Source of the DNA: Euglena gracilis
Lineage: Eukaryota; Euglenida; Euglenophyceae; Euglenales
Direction: 5' to 3'
Assembly: GCA_039621445.1 (NCBI GenBank)
Contig: CP154954.1
Coordinates: 58,114,701-58,178,700, forward strand
Length of the DNA stretch: 64,000 nt
Below, in pieces: positions 31,501 through 41,300 of this stretch. A model generated the notes under the pieces. The model saw only the letters and a list, made by a program, of their open reading frames with translations. It had not been told where the DNA came from and made no database searches. How positions within the stretch are numbered: the stretch's first letter is position 1; every line of letters begins with the position of its first letter. Made by a program: the position numbers and the translations under genes.

Positions 31501-32252
31501 GGTCTATGTTGGGAAAACAAAACCCAAACAAACAGGCAAAACAACCTGACTTCGCAAACAACAAAACAAAGGTGATGGAGGTTCACGAGTGACCGTTCAG
31601 CCAATGAATTTACCGCAGTTTCAACTTCTGACAGTGTCTTTGATTGAATTGCTTGACTTCTTTCAATGCTGTTTCATAGTCCAAGAATCTCGACAACTTG
31701 CATCTTTGAGAAACTTGGGAAACTGGGAAACCCACTGTGGAAAGTGGAACATGAAAAACAAATGTGCAGAACGCGGGCAACTTAATGAGACTATGCGCCA
31801 TACCAACCCCCACCTCCCAATACTGCCCCCTGCCCTTTTCACACTTATGCATGTGCTGGCTGAGTTATTGGAAGGTTACTGATTAGGCATGGCCACAGTT
31901 AAGGATAGGAGCCTATGCCAAGGCACTCCCTACCTTTGGCGTCATTCCCTCCTCTCTTCCTGCGCCCTGTCCCCCAGGTCCCACACTCTGGAAAATGACT
32001 CTGGCCATCATTCCGTATGTGAGAACCCAACTTTCATCCTGGAAGAAAAATCCAAAGTGCAAAGATATTTCTCCCCTATCATTCCAGGTCACAGGCCAGT
32101 ATAACCAACCACAGGGTCACACACTGGCTCGCACAAGCTTGCAAACAAACGGCCATTCACCTTTCGGGAGGCGCAGGGGCTATGTGCGGTCATAGCGACT
32201 CCTCGCACACACTCCCCCCCCTTTTAGCGCTCAGAAAGACCTTGAATCCCCC
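31158..32252. repeat. 1.1-kb unit P, copy 3
   Basis: Offset 5717 bp from copy 2. It is slightly more diverged than the other two (for example CATGGCCACAGTTAAGG near 31890) and ends at AGCGCTCAGAAAGACCTTGA. Confidence 0.9.
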
Positions 32253-32840
32253 CCCCGTGGGGATGCCAAGAGGAACATTTATTCCGCCTCGGCAGGAGGC
32301 ACCCAAGGACCTGCCACCCCCCCCAAACCTCAGGAGGGGCGGGGCAATTTCTCCTCACTCTTCACATTGTTCGCGGGGTAAGCGGACTGACCACGGGAAG
32401 CCTCACCCCCCCTTCAGCGGAGTGGGTGTTCTTCCCGCAGGTTTCCCGGACCCCCCCCACAGTGTCCCTTCCTCCCTTCTCGGTCTTCCTCGAGGGAGTA
32501 CGAGTCTTTGTGCTTGCCCTCGGTGTCCCTGCCTCCCTTTTCGGCTTTCCTTGAGGGAGTGCGAGTGTCCCTGCCCCTTGTGGCGAGATTACTCGGCCCA
32601 AGGGAGTGCTGGGTTGGTCTGCGCCAAAAGTGTCAAGGTGTTTGTGCTTCGCCCTCGCTGTCCCTTCCAGGGAATTTCTTAAGGACCCCCCGGGGGGGGT
32701 GGGGGCTGGATTTGAGCTGCTGGCTGGACCCCCCCCGGGGAGGTGGGGCGGGGAGGGGCGGTCCGGGGCTGGAGCGGGCTGGTCTGGGCTGGGTCGAGGA
32801 AAAACAAAATTTCGTACTCCCTCGCGGAAAACCGACCAGG
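32253..32840. repeat. Mixed remnants of the inverted arm and element ends
   Basis: 32253-32455 repeats the start of the right arm S. 32460-32660 holds shuffled pieces of the DIRS terminal repeat (TCGGTGTCCCTTCCTCC words). From 32665 the CAGGGAATTTCTTAAG end of a MITE-like family appears. No gene is seen. Confidence 0.6.
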
Positions 32841-33089
32841 GAGGAAGGGACACCGAGGGCGAAGCACAAAGACCTTGTGAGGCCATGCCTTGCTCGCCGG
32901 CGGTGTTGTCTGGATTGTTCTTGTTCGCTGGGTTAGGAGTCCCTGCTTAGTGCCGCCTCGCCGGAGTTGGCTGACGATGCTGCTCCGACTGGGCGGCGTG
33001 GCTTTTTGCCCCTGGGGGGTGTCCCCCCCATCTCCCCCCCCCCCTGGCCCCCACTGTCTGACCGAGGGCTTTTGAACACAAATTTTCTT

Positions 33090-34031
33090 TTACCGGTGGG
33101 GGGGGTCGGGATCACAAGGTCTTTGTGGTTCGCCCTCGGTGTCCCTTCCTCCCTGGTCGGTTTTCCTCGAGGGAGTACGAGACACCTCGGGCTCCGCACT
33201 TTGCCCTTGTGAGGCCAGGTTGTGCACTGAAATTAGGGGGGCCAGGGCATTTTCCAGGGCACCTTGGGCACCCAATCTTTGGTAATGGGCTGTAAAAGCC
33301 TCCACCCCCCTCCATTGACCAATTTCACAAACTTCTTGGGCAGAAAGGCCCAATTTTTTGAGTAAACCAACTCCTGCCCCTCTGGTGGAGTGGGCCCTCC
33401 ACACCTGGGGGGGGTACCCCATGCTTGGCCAAAAAGTGTTTTGTGTGGAAGCAATGGTTTCTGCACTTATGGCCCTGAAGGGGGGTTTTAAGGAAATTAG
33501 GAGGGGACCCCCAGGTCTGACGAATAAGCGTGTAGCAGCCACATAACATATCATTAAATGAAAGGGGCTGATTTGGGGACATTGGGGAATGGACACAACA
33601 CTTTCCCACTTATGGAATTTATGTCCTTTACGCTTAATCTTGATGTAGGGTGCCCTACCCAACACACTGGTGGTTCGCTTGACTTGCGATAAGTCGGAGG
33701 ATCGGTATAAACAGAGGATTCGTGAGCAAAAAATAAGTTGTGTACGCAACGTACAAATATCAGTGGGCATAGGCGCCTTTGCCAGCCCCAGGCGGATTGG
33801 GAGGGGATCCCGAAATGCCCCATACTTCTCAAGATTTTGGTTCCAAAGCCTCTTGTAGGGGGTCAGCAGGGTGTGGAATCTCAGCCCACCAAACCCAGGA
33901 ATCAAAAGCATAGCACTGTAGGCATTACGGGCTTGGGCCTTGGAAAACTGGAATAATTGAATTAAAGCGTCAGCCACTTGGTCTGTGGTGGCTTCAGGGG
34001 GGGCACCCCCATGTGTTCCAAAATGACCCAC
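33090..34031 (-). CDS. Tyrosine recombinase of copy D
   Basis: Open frame of 313 codons. The first residues are frame-broken relative to copy C, where the domain begins about 70 residues earlier. Catalytic residues are visible as Arg110 in CLYRSSDLSQV, His214 and Arg217 in HSTRGAGVG, Trp240 in IGQWRGVEAF and Tyr250 in FTAHYQRLG. A Lys in the KIKRKGHKFHKW hairpin region (about 131-142) could be the catalytic lysine. The last about 45 codons run into the terminal repeat, so the real C-terminus may be shared with it. Confidence 0.85.
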   Translation of the reverse strand: MGHFGTHGGAPPEATTDQVADALIQLFQFSKAQARNAYSAMLLIPGFGGLRFHTLLTPYKRLWNQNLEKYGAFRDPLPIRLGLAKAPMPTDICTLRTQLIFCSRILCLYRSSDLSQVKRTTSVLGRAPYIKIKRKGHKFHKWESVVSIPQCPQISPFHLMICYVAATRLFVRPGGPLLISLKPPFRAISAETIASTQNTFWPSMGYPPQVWRAHSTRGAGVGLLKKLGLSAQEVCEIGQWRGVEAFTAHYQRLGAQGALENALAPLISVHNLASQGQSAEPEVSRTPSRKTDQGGRDTEGEPQRPCDPDPPHR

Positions 34032-34044
34032 AGAAGTGCAAAAG

Positions 34045-36380
34045 CACTCTGATAACGCTTTAAACTGGGGTTTCTCCCCAGGAAATCTTCAATGGTTTTA
34101 ACCTGAATTTGTTTCCCCTCCAAAAATTGCCTGAACAAATCATGCCAACCAGGGGCCACATGGGGGGTGGCATTTGTTCGATTTTCAGGCAGGGGGTCCC
34201 TGGAACTTTCATTTTTATTAATTGGGGCCACCAGGTGGCTGAATCCCAGTAGGGGGTGACCATCAAAACTTTGGTCTGGGGAAACATTTTCAACCTGGGT
34301 AGAAATTGGTGAATTATTGACCAGGGGGGGTTTGCATAAAGATCCCCCATGTTGTCCAGTGGACATTGCAATGCATTTACTGCTGTGGCATCCCAGTGGG
34401 TGCCACCTGCCCACAAAATTGGGCAGTTTTTTGTTGCCTGGGGAGGCAAACAAATCTGTTTCCAGATTTATTAATTTTTTGAACTGCTGTCTGAGCCATT
34501 GAAAAAGTTGGGGGTCTAAAGAATAATCCCCCCTGTCCATTTCCCATCTGCTGATGGGGTTGCCAGGCATTCTTTTGAAGGTACCAAGTTGACTTGGAGG
34601 TTTACTTGGTGCTCCATGCACCACTTGAAAAATGGTCTCAGCATTTTGTTGAAGGGGTCCTTTCTGCCCCCACCTTTTGTCAGGTAAAAGTAAATTACCT
34701 GGTTGTCCACTGATAAGGAAACGGTTTCCCCAGGTTTGCTCAAACTTTTCACAGTGCTGATTGCTGCACTGAGCTCCTTTACATTGATGTGCAAAATGGA
34801 GTCTTTTCTCCAGAATTCCTGCACAATTTCTCCTGTGTGGATGTCCAGCCCCCCCAAACATGGGTGCTGCTGTCTGAGTGCAACACTCTGGTTGCATTTT
34901 GTGGGAAGGGTCTGCCCCCCCAGGTGTCCAGCAGAATTTTTATTTCCCTTAATTGGGCTTTGATTTCCTGGGAGATGGGGTGTTTTGAGTCCCAGGGGGC
35001 TGTGGACTTTGCCACCAAAAAATTTGCCAGGGCGTCTGTAAAAGCCCTTAAAAAGGGCAGGGCCATTAGGTTGCATCTTATTTGGCCCAAAATGGCAGCC
35101 AATTGCCTTTTTGACATGTAATCTTTTTTCACAATTTTTCCCAGCTCCTTTTTTATGGTTTTGACTTTCTGTAGCTTTCCTTCCTGGAAGTTCAGTTGAA
35201 ACCCCAGATGGGTTACCACTTGTGTGGGCTGCAGGGTGGACTTTTTCACATTGATTTTGAATCCAGAATCCAGCAAATCTTTGACAACTGTTTTCAGGTG
35301 ATTTTGTAAGTTGTTTTGGGTGGGGGCCACCAGCAAAATGTCGTCCAGGTAAATAAACACCTGGGTGCCCCTTTTTCTCCACAGTTTTTCGAATGTTTTC
35401 ATGACTGACATGAAAATTTGGGGCATTACATTTAGCCCAAAGCAGCCTGTTTGAAATTCCCAGGTCTGCCCCCCCACCTGATGCCTTAAAAACGGCCTGA
35501 GGCCTGGACTTACTGGAATATGAAAATAGGCCTCTTTTAGGTCTATTTTTGCTGCCCAGTGGCCTTTTTCCAAAACTGGAAAAATGTGTTGGATATGATC
35601 CAACTGGAAGGGTTTTACTTGAAACTGCTGATTTATTTCTCTGCAGTCGCTGATCATTCTCCATTTGGTTGTTCCCCCTTCTGTTTTTGAAATTAAAAAC
35701 CATGGGATCAAATGCTGGGTGTCTGAAGCCCAAACTCGTTTTATTGACCCAGATTTTTCGTAATCCAGCAGAATTTTTTCTGCCTGGTTCAGGTCCAGGT
35801 TGGCCCTGGGCTTTGGGTGGGTGGACATTTTTGGGGGATTTACCCAGGGGGGCTGAATTCCATTCTTGATCAGTTGACATGTTGCTGGGGGGCATGTTTT
35901 GTCCACCATTTTAGACTTTTCTGAAGTCTCTGGTACAGGGGGGTGTCTCCCCATTTTTCCTCCATGGAATTTATTTTCCCAACCAGATGATTTTCTGGGG
36001 GCTGGGTGAGGGGTGTTGGACATTGCACCTCTGAAGTGAATTGAGCATTTTGCAAAGGTGGCTGGGGGGGTGTGCATGCTCTGCTCACAGTCTCTCTGAT
36101 CCTCCACTTTGTCATTGTTTTTGTCGATTGACATACCATAGGGGCCCCTTTTTGGGTCTACCCCTTGTTGTGATTTGCCCCTTCCATGGGCACTGAAGAA
36201 TAAACTTGAGGGGGGGCTGCCCCCTTGTCCTCCATAGCCCCTTCTGGGGCATCCTCCTGAGGCTGCCACTGGAATAAAATATTGGAATCCCCTGCTGGGG
36301 GACTGCCCTTTAGCTTCTGGGGGTTCTCCCCTTCTGATATTCGATGGCCCCAGTGGCCTTGATAACAATGCTGGCCCCAC
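34045..36380 (-). pseudogene. RT, RNase H and methyltransferase-like region of copy D
   Basis: The frame 36380-34779 (533 codons) covers a Pro/Lys-rich linker, RT fingers (AEKILLDYEKSGSIKRVW, WRMISDCREINQQF), KIDLKEAYFHIPVS, FGLNVMPQIF and YLDD at 35340-35351 (residues 344-347). RNase H starts at SDSSTHVWGG, where one base change shifts the frame. The next frame holds INVKELSAAISTV and SLSVDNQVIYFY down to a lost base at the CLADP site (about 34555). The methyltransferase-like part (ETDLFASPGNKKLPNF, YANPPWSII, TPYWDSATWW) is split between two frames near 34430. Three breaks in all, fewer than in copy C. Confidence 0.87.
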
Positions 36381-36389
36381 TGGCCCTTT

Positions 36390-37013
36390 TCATGTTGGCC
36401 CCACTGGCCTTCTTGAGATTTTGAAAGTCCCCATTGATTTCTCTTTGACCTTGGGCGCCATGCCCATTGACAATCTTGGGGGGCCTCTGGGGGCCAATCC
36501 TTTTCCCCTGATGGGGTTTGTGATGAAGAAATGGCTGGGGGGGTGTTGTGGACCTGTCCTGCCCCTGCCATTGGGCATTTGTTTGTAGAATTGGCCACCC
36601 TGGCCTTGGTATTGTTGGCCACCCTGGCCTTTGTTCCATCGGCCGCCATGGCCATTGCTGTTGTGGCCGCCCTGGCCCAGCTTGCTGTTGTGGCCGCCCT
36701 GGCCCAGCTTGAACAAGGTATTGGTGTAAGTGGCATAACGTTGGCCCCAGAGGCCCTGGCTCCAATGGCCGTAGTGGCCTGCTGGTTGTTGCTTCTGCCC
36801 CTTTCGGGGTCTTCTGACCACTGTCTGCCAGGGTCCGTGGCCATCCCTTTGGGGGGTTTGGGTTCTGGAAATTTCTGTGGGGGAAAATTGTTTTGGGGAA
36901 GGGGCAGCCACGGCTCGCCACAGTTGACCTGCGCCGTCAGGTTGTCCAGCTTCTGCTGCTGCAGCCTCTTGAAGTTCTCCAGCGCTGTGCTTCTTTGAAG
37001 TTGCATCTTTCAT
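36390..37013 (-). CDS. Gag of copy D
   Basis: A 207-codon frame from ATG 37013. It shares QRDGHGPWQTVVRRPRKG with copies E and F and then has Gly-rich repeats (LGQGGHNS twice, GQGGQQY, GQGGQFYKQ) and GRGRTGPQHPP. It is strongly basic and Gly/Gln-rich without a zinc knuckle, as for RNA-binding proteins of RGG type. It ends just before the RT frame begins (36380). Overlapping frames 37006-36158 and 36921-36310 are shadows or shifted continuations. Confidence 0.65.
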   Translation of the reverse strand: MKDATSKKHSAGELQEAAAAEAGQPDGAGQLWRAVAAPSPKQFSPTEISRTQTPQRDGHGPWQTVVRRPRKGQKQQPAGHYGHWSQGLWGQRYATYTNTLFKLGQGGHNSKLGQGGHNSNGHGGRWNKGQGGQQYQGQGGQFYKQMPNGRGRTGPQHPPSHFFITNPIRGKGLAPRGPPRLSMGMAPKVKEKSMGTFKISRRPVGPT

Positions 37014-37019
37014 TGAATT

Positions 37020-37310
37020 CTTTCGAAAAATTCAACAAGTTTTGATTTGAATTTCTGCACGAGCGTGAAATTCTGGATAGTTTGTATTGATTGATTGTCT
37101 TCTTATTCTCTCAATTGGTGAGGTACTTGAGGTTCCTTTCTTCTGGGTGTCGAAGGGCAATTTAGGAATCAGCCAACTCCGGCGAAAAAAGGCACTAAGC
37201 AGGGACTCCCAACCCAGCGAACAAGAACAATCCAGACAACACCGCCGGCGAGCAAGGCATGGCCTCACAAGGGCAAAGTGCGGAGCCCGAGGTGTCTTCT
37301 AAGACATTTT
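37020..37310 (-). repeat. Leader and 5' terminal repeat of copy D
   Basis: Contains GAAGGGCAATTTAGGAATCA, GGCACTAAGCAGGGACTCC and GCCGGCGAGCAAGGCATGGC, the reverse complement of the copy C terminal blocks. 37150-37265 is also the inverse of 32877-32985, so copy D is flanked by inverted terminal sequence. Confidence 0.8.
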
Positions 37311-37329
37311 GGCCATTGTCGACATTTTG

Positions 37330-37590
37330 ATGGGTTGAGCTAGATCAAGGCTGTGATGGAGGGGCTGTGATGAGGGGGGGAAATGCAGGGATAAGTGAGC
37401 TGGACAGCCCAGTTGGCTGGCCGGCCTGCTGGCCGCAGGCCGGCTGTGCCGGCTGGCCCGGCCTCCGGCCGGGCTGGACCCGACTTTATTTCACTCGACC
37501 CCGGGGGGGGGGCTCCCAGCCCGAAGCTGCTGGCTGGCTGGACCCCCCCGGGGGGTAGGGTACCCTCCGGCTTAAGAAATTCCCTGGTCC
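37330..37590. mobile_element. MITE-like element ending CTTAAGAAATTCCCTG
   Basis: A GGACCCGACTTTATTTCACT block followed by a CTGGCTGGCTGGACCCC region and the terminus CTTAAGAAATTCCCTGG is repeated at about 47270-47425. It appears in inverse orientation at 50968-51110, where the end reads CAGGGAATTTCTTAAG. The terminus CAGGG...CCCTG resembles the other small elements in this window. The left end at 37330 is approximate. Confidence 0.55.
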
Positions 37591-37599
37591 CTTCCCCCC

Positions 37600-38165
37600 T
37601 TGTCGTTTTTACTCGAGGGAGTGCGAAACCCGGTGCCAAAAGTCTCTGGCTGAAGGAATCTTCAAACCTCGGAGAAAAAAGTGCAAGTCACTAAAAGTGC
37701 AAACCTAGCGCAAAATGGGTTACCAAAACTTGATATTTTCCTCATTTGCAATCCAATTTTTTGCAAAATTTCAAAATTCAAAAAAAAGCAAACAATTGCA
37801 AAAATGGTCAAAGACCAGGTGAACCATGCAGAAATGCAACAAAACACAAAAAAAACTGAAAAAAATTGCAAAAAATGCACAGTTTGGGGAAATTCCCAAA
37901 AATGGTAAAAAATGGAAAACAAAAAAATGTGAAGCACATCGAGCCGTGCACCCTCGTTTCGAACCCTGGGGTGCCCCCCCCCCCCAACCACCCCCCGTCC
38001 CCTCAGGGACCTCCGGAGGGTGTTCCGTCTCTCCCTGGAAGCTGGAGAGTGTCGTGCAACGACAAAAGAAAGACATGATCAAATTTCAGCAAGCATGAGC
38101 AAAAAAAAAACCATAAACGTTTCGTTCCAGGTACGAGTGGTGTGGTTCAGGGGATACCAATGAAC
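37600..38165. other. Downstream flank of the aldolase gene
   Basis: A-rich and C-run sequence between the element at 37330-37590 and the aldolase stop codon. No open frame has recognisable motifs. The part next to 38165 is probably the 3' untranslated region of the minus-strand aldolase gene; no clear polyadenylation signal was identified. Confidence 0.4.
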
Positions 38166-38169
38166 TCCT

Positions 38170-38316
38170 TTAGGCCACCGGGCAATTCAACGCCTTGAAG
38201 GCCACCTTGACGCGGGCCAGCATGCCAAGCTCGGCCTCACGGATCCACTTTCGTGGGTCGTAATAATTCTTGTTTGGCTTGTCAGGGCCCTCGGGGTTAA
38301 GCTCATACCACTGCTT
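38170..38316 (-). CDS. fba: fba exon 6 (3' end)
   Basis: Codes KQWYEL then NPEGPDKPNKNYYDPRKWIR and the C-terminus ending LNCPVA with TAA at 38172-38170. It is preceded by a T-rich tract and CAG, a conventional-looking 3' splice site. KQWYEL is extra relative to E. coli FbaA, so the true start may be up to 18 nt downstream. The frame is also open upstream. Confidence 0.85.
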   Translation of the reverse strand, partial: KQWYELNPEGPDKPNKNYYDPRKWIREAELGMLARVKVAFKALNCPVA

Positions 38317-41300
38317 CTGAAAAAAATACATCAAAATGACGTGGTTCACAAACTTGGGGAAACCAAAAAAACCCCATCCGGCCTCCGGTGCATTCAACAC
38401 CAACAGGTAAGCTGAACCCCCCCCCCCAAAATAATGCCCCCCCCGGGGTATTGTTTTTTCGCCTGAAGTCCCGGCCTGAGGGGGGGGGGTTGTATTTGGG
38501 GGGTATTATTTCTCCAAAATTCTCGAATTTTTTTGAAGTCCCATAGCACTCAAAATAGCGCCAAAACCCCCCTTGGGGTCATTTTTTGTACTTTCTCATG
38601 AAATTTACCATTTTTGGAGGTCAGAGGATCCAGAAAATTGCTTTTTTTTCGTAATTTGTTGTCAGAAACTGTAATTTTTCCTACATTTTCAGGTCAAAAC
38701 CTGCGCCTTCGGCGCAAAAACCAGGGGGGGTATTATTTTTCGCCCCAGCCCGAAGGGGGGGGGGCATTATTTGGGGTTACCCCTTCGTATAACCCCCACT
38801 GGGGGCGCCGCGCATGACCCCCAAACCCGCAGGGGTGGTCACAAGACAGGATGCCAAAAACAACCCAATTTCCAAGCCACAACCGGGTTCCCGCAACCTG
38901 CGACCAGGGGGGGGGTCGTAACACCCGCACAATCTGCAACCTGCGACTGGGGAGGTGGTCGTAAACGAGGGGGCGGTCGTAGGTAAGGTGGTGTTGAAAT
39001 TTTCGCAACCTGCAACTGGGGGGGTCATAACCCCCATGACCTGCAACCTCCGACCGGGCGGTGGTCATTAATGAGGGGTGGTCGTACGACAAGGGCAGGG
39101 GTGGGTACAACCCGAGACCAGGAGGGTGGTCCAGGGCAGAAAGGGAAGGGCTGGGGGGGGGGGTCCACAACAGCATTTTCACCGATTTCAGGAAACCCGG
39201 GATTTTTTTGAATTTTTTTTAAAAAATGAACCCAAACCGTATGATTTTTTTGATGGAAAACCACATTTTTTCACAAAAAAAGCTCAAAATTTTCAGGTTT
39301 AAAAATGGTAATTTTTACCCGCCCCCCCCCCCCTTGTCGTGCGACTGGGTTCCTGCAACCTGTGACTGGGGGGCAGGGCGGTCCTTGTGCAAAAAAAAAA
39401 TCTGTCCCCACACACTTCAACCAAAAAATAAGCAAAAGGGGGATTTTGGCCGGGGAAAATTTTTTTGAATTTTTTTGACAAAATGAACCAAAAATACATG
39501 CGTTTTTGATGGAAAGTGACAAATTTTACGGTTGAAAATTGTTAGTTCTAAGAGGGTGGTCAAAAAAATGGGGCAAAATTTTGGAACATTCAAATTTTAC
39601 TGACATTTTTTTCTTAGAATTTTTTTTTGGATTTTCAGTGGCATTTTTTTGTTTCCAAAATCTCTCAAAATCAACATTTTGAGAAATATTGGAATTTTAG
39701 AAAATGTGAAAAAAAATGGGGTTTGGGGGGGAAACATTTTGGCAGCATTCTTATCAATTTCGGGAAAACGGGGGACTTGGGCTGAAAAATTTTGAAAATT
39801 TTGAAAAATGAACCCAAAATACCGGGGGGGGGGAATTGGGGCTAGATAAAATTAGAAGCGACGAAATTGGAAGCCGAAAAAATTGGTGATTTTTTGATGG
39901 GAAACCACATTTTTTCACAGAAAAATCTCAAAGATTTCAGGGTTAAATTTGGTACCCCCCCTAGTCGTATGACCGGGTTCCTGCAACCTGTGACCGGGGG
40001 GGGGGGGGGTGGTCATAACACCCCCATAACCTGCAACCTGTGACTGGGGGGTGGTCATAAACGAGGCGTCGGTTGTAGGTAAGGTGGTGTTAAATTTTTC
40101 GCAACCTGCAACCTGTGACCGGGGGGGGGGGTGGTCATAACACCCCCATGACCTGCAACCTGTGACCGGGGGGTGGTCATAAATGAGGGGTGGTCATACG
40201 ACTAGGGGGGGGGGGGGGTACTTTTAGGAGGGGGGTGGAAAATAAAGCAGGCCAAAAAAGTGGACCAAATTTTGGCACAATCAAATTTTACTGACATTTT
40301 TTTCTGTCAATTTTTTTGGATTTTCAATGGCATCTTTTTGCTTCAAAAACTCTCAAAATTAAAATTTTGAGAATTTTTTGGAAGGTGTGAAAAATGGGGT
40401 TTGAGGGAGTTTTAATTGTGAAATGGCCATTTTTTGAGTAAAAAGTTCTAAAATCATTTTCTTGGTCATCAAAAAGTGACGTTTTTGAGTTTTCCAGACG
40501 TTTTTCTGTTGTGTTTTTTTTAAAAAAAAAGTGTTATAAATAATCTTGTTCTTTTTTTGAAACAGAAAATACGTGTTTTTTTTAACAAAAAACCTGACTT
40601 TTTTAAAAAGAAACACGCTTTTTCTGTTTCAAAAAGAAACAAGCAGTCAACCTTGGCAAGCACCCATGGTCAAGCCCCAAATATCCCCATTTTGGGCCAT
40701 TTCAGGCCATTTTAGGCCGCCATTTAAGGCCATTTTTTTGGCCATTTTAGCCATGGGTGCCTGCATATGGTCCCAAAATGGGTTAAAAAAAACACCCGGC
40801 GCCGGAAAATTTTTTTTGCGGTCCTTAACTAAAAAAAATCCCGTCCCTTATGAACCGCCCTGCCGGGGGTCGTAACACCCCATAACCGGCAACCTGCGAC
40901 CGGGGGGTGGTCGTAAATGAGGGGGCGGTCGAAGTTAAGGTGGTGTTGAAGTTTTCGCAACCCGCAACCTGTGACCGGGGGGTGGTCGTAAATGAGGGGG
41001 CGGTGGAAATTAAGGTGGTGTTGAAGTTTTCGCAACCCGCAACCTGTGACCGGGGGGTGGTTGTAAATGAGGGGTGGTCGTACGACAAGGGGGCAGGAGG
41101 GGGTGAAAAAAAAAAATGGAAAAAAAATCAAAAAAAAATGGACCAGATTTTGGCACAGTCAATTTTTACTGACATTTTTTTTCTTTGAAGTTTTTTGACT
41201 TTCAATACTTCAAAAACCTCTCAAAATAAAAATTTGAGAAAATGTGGAAATTTTGGAAAGTGTGAAAAAATGGGGGTTTGAGGGGTTTTTGGGGGGGGGT

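Larger units (their letters stand above)
32840..37310 (-). mobile_element. DIRS/PAT-type YR retroelement copy D
   Basis: Minus-strand copy with leader and terminal repeat (37310-37020), Gag, RT-RNase H-methyltransferase-like region, recombinase and a 3' terminal region (about 33200-32840). The 3' end contains the CGCCGGCGAGCAAGGCATGG block in the orientation opposite to that at the 5' end. It is the best preserved member here: the RT frame is open for 533 codons and the recombinase for 313. Confidence 0.82.

Noticed and set aside
38330-38420. CAACAG|GTAAGC as a 5' splice site of a plus-strand gene
   Set aside because: The adjacent plus-strand sequence is the reverse complement of aldolase exon 6 and its intron border, and no plus-strand coding frame leads into it. 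The match may belong to the TIR element end.
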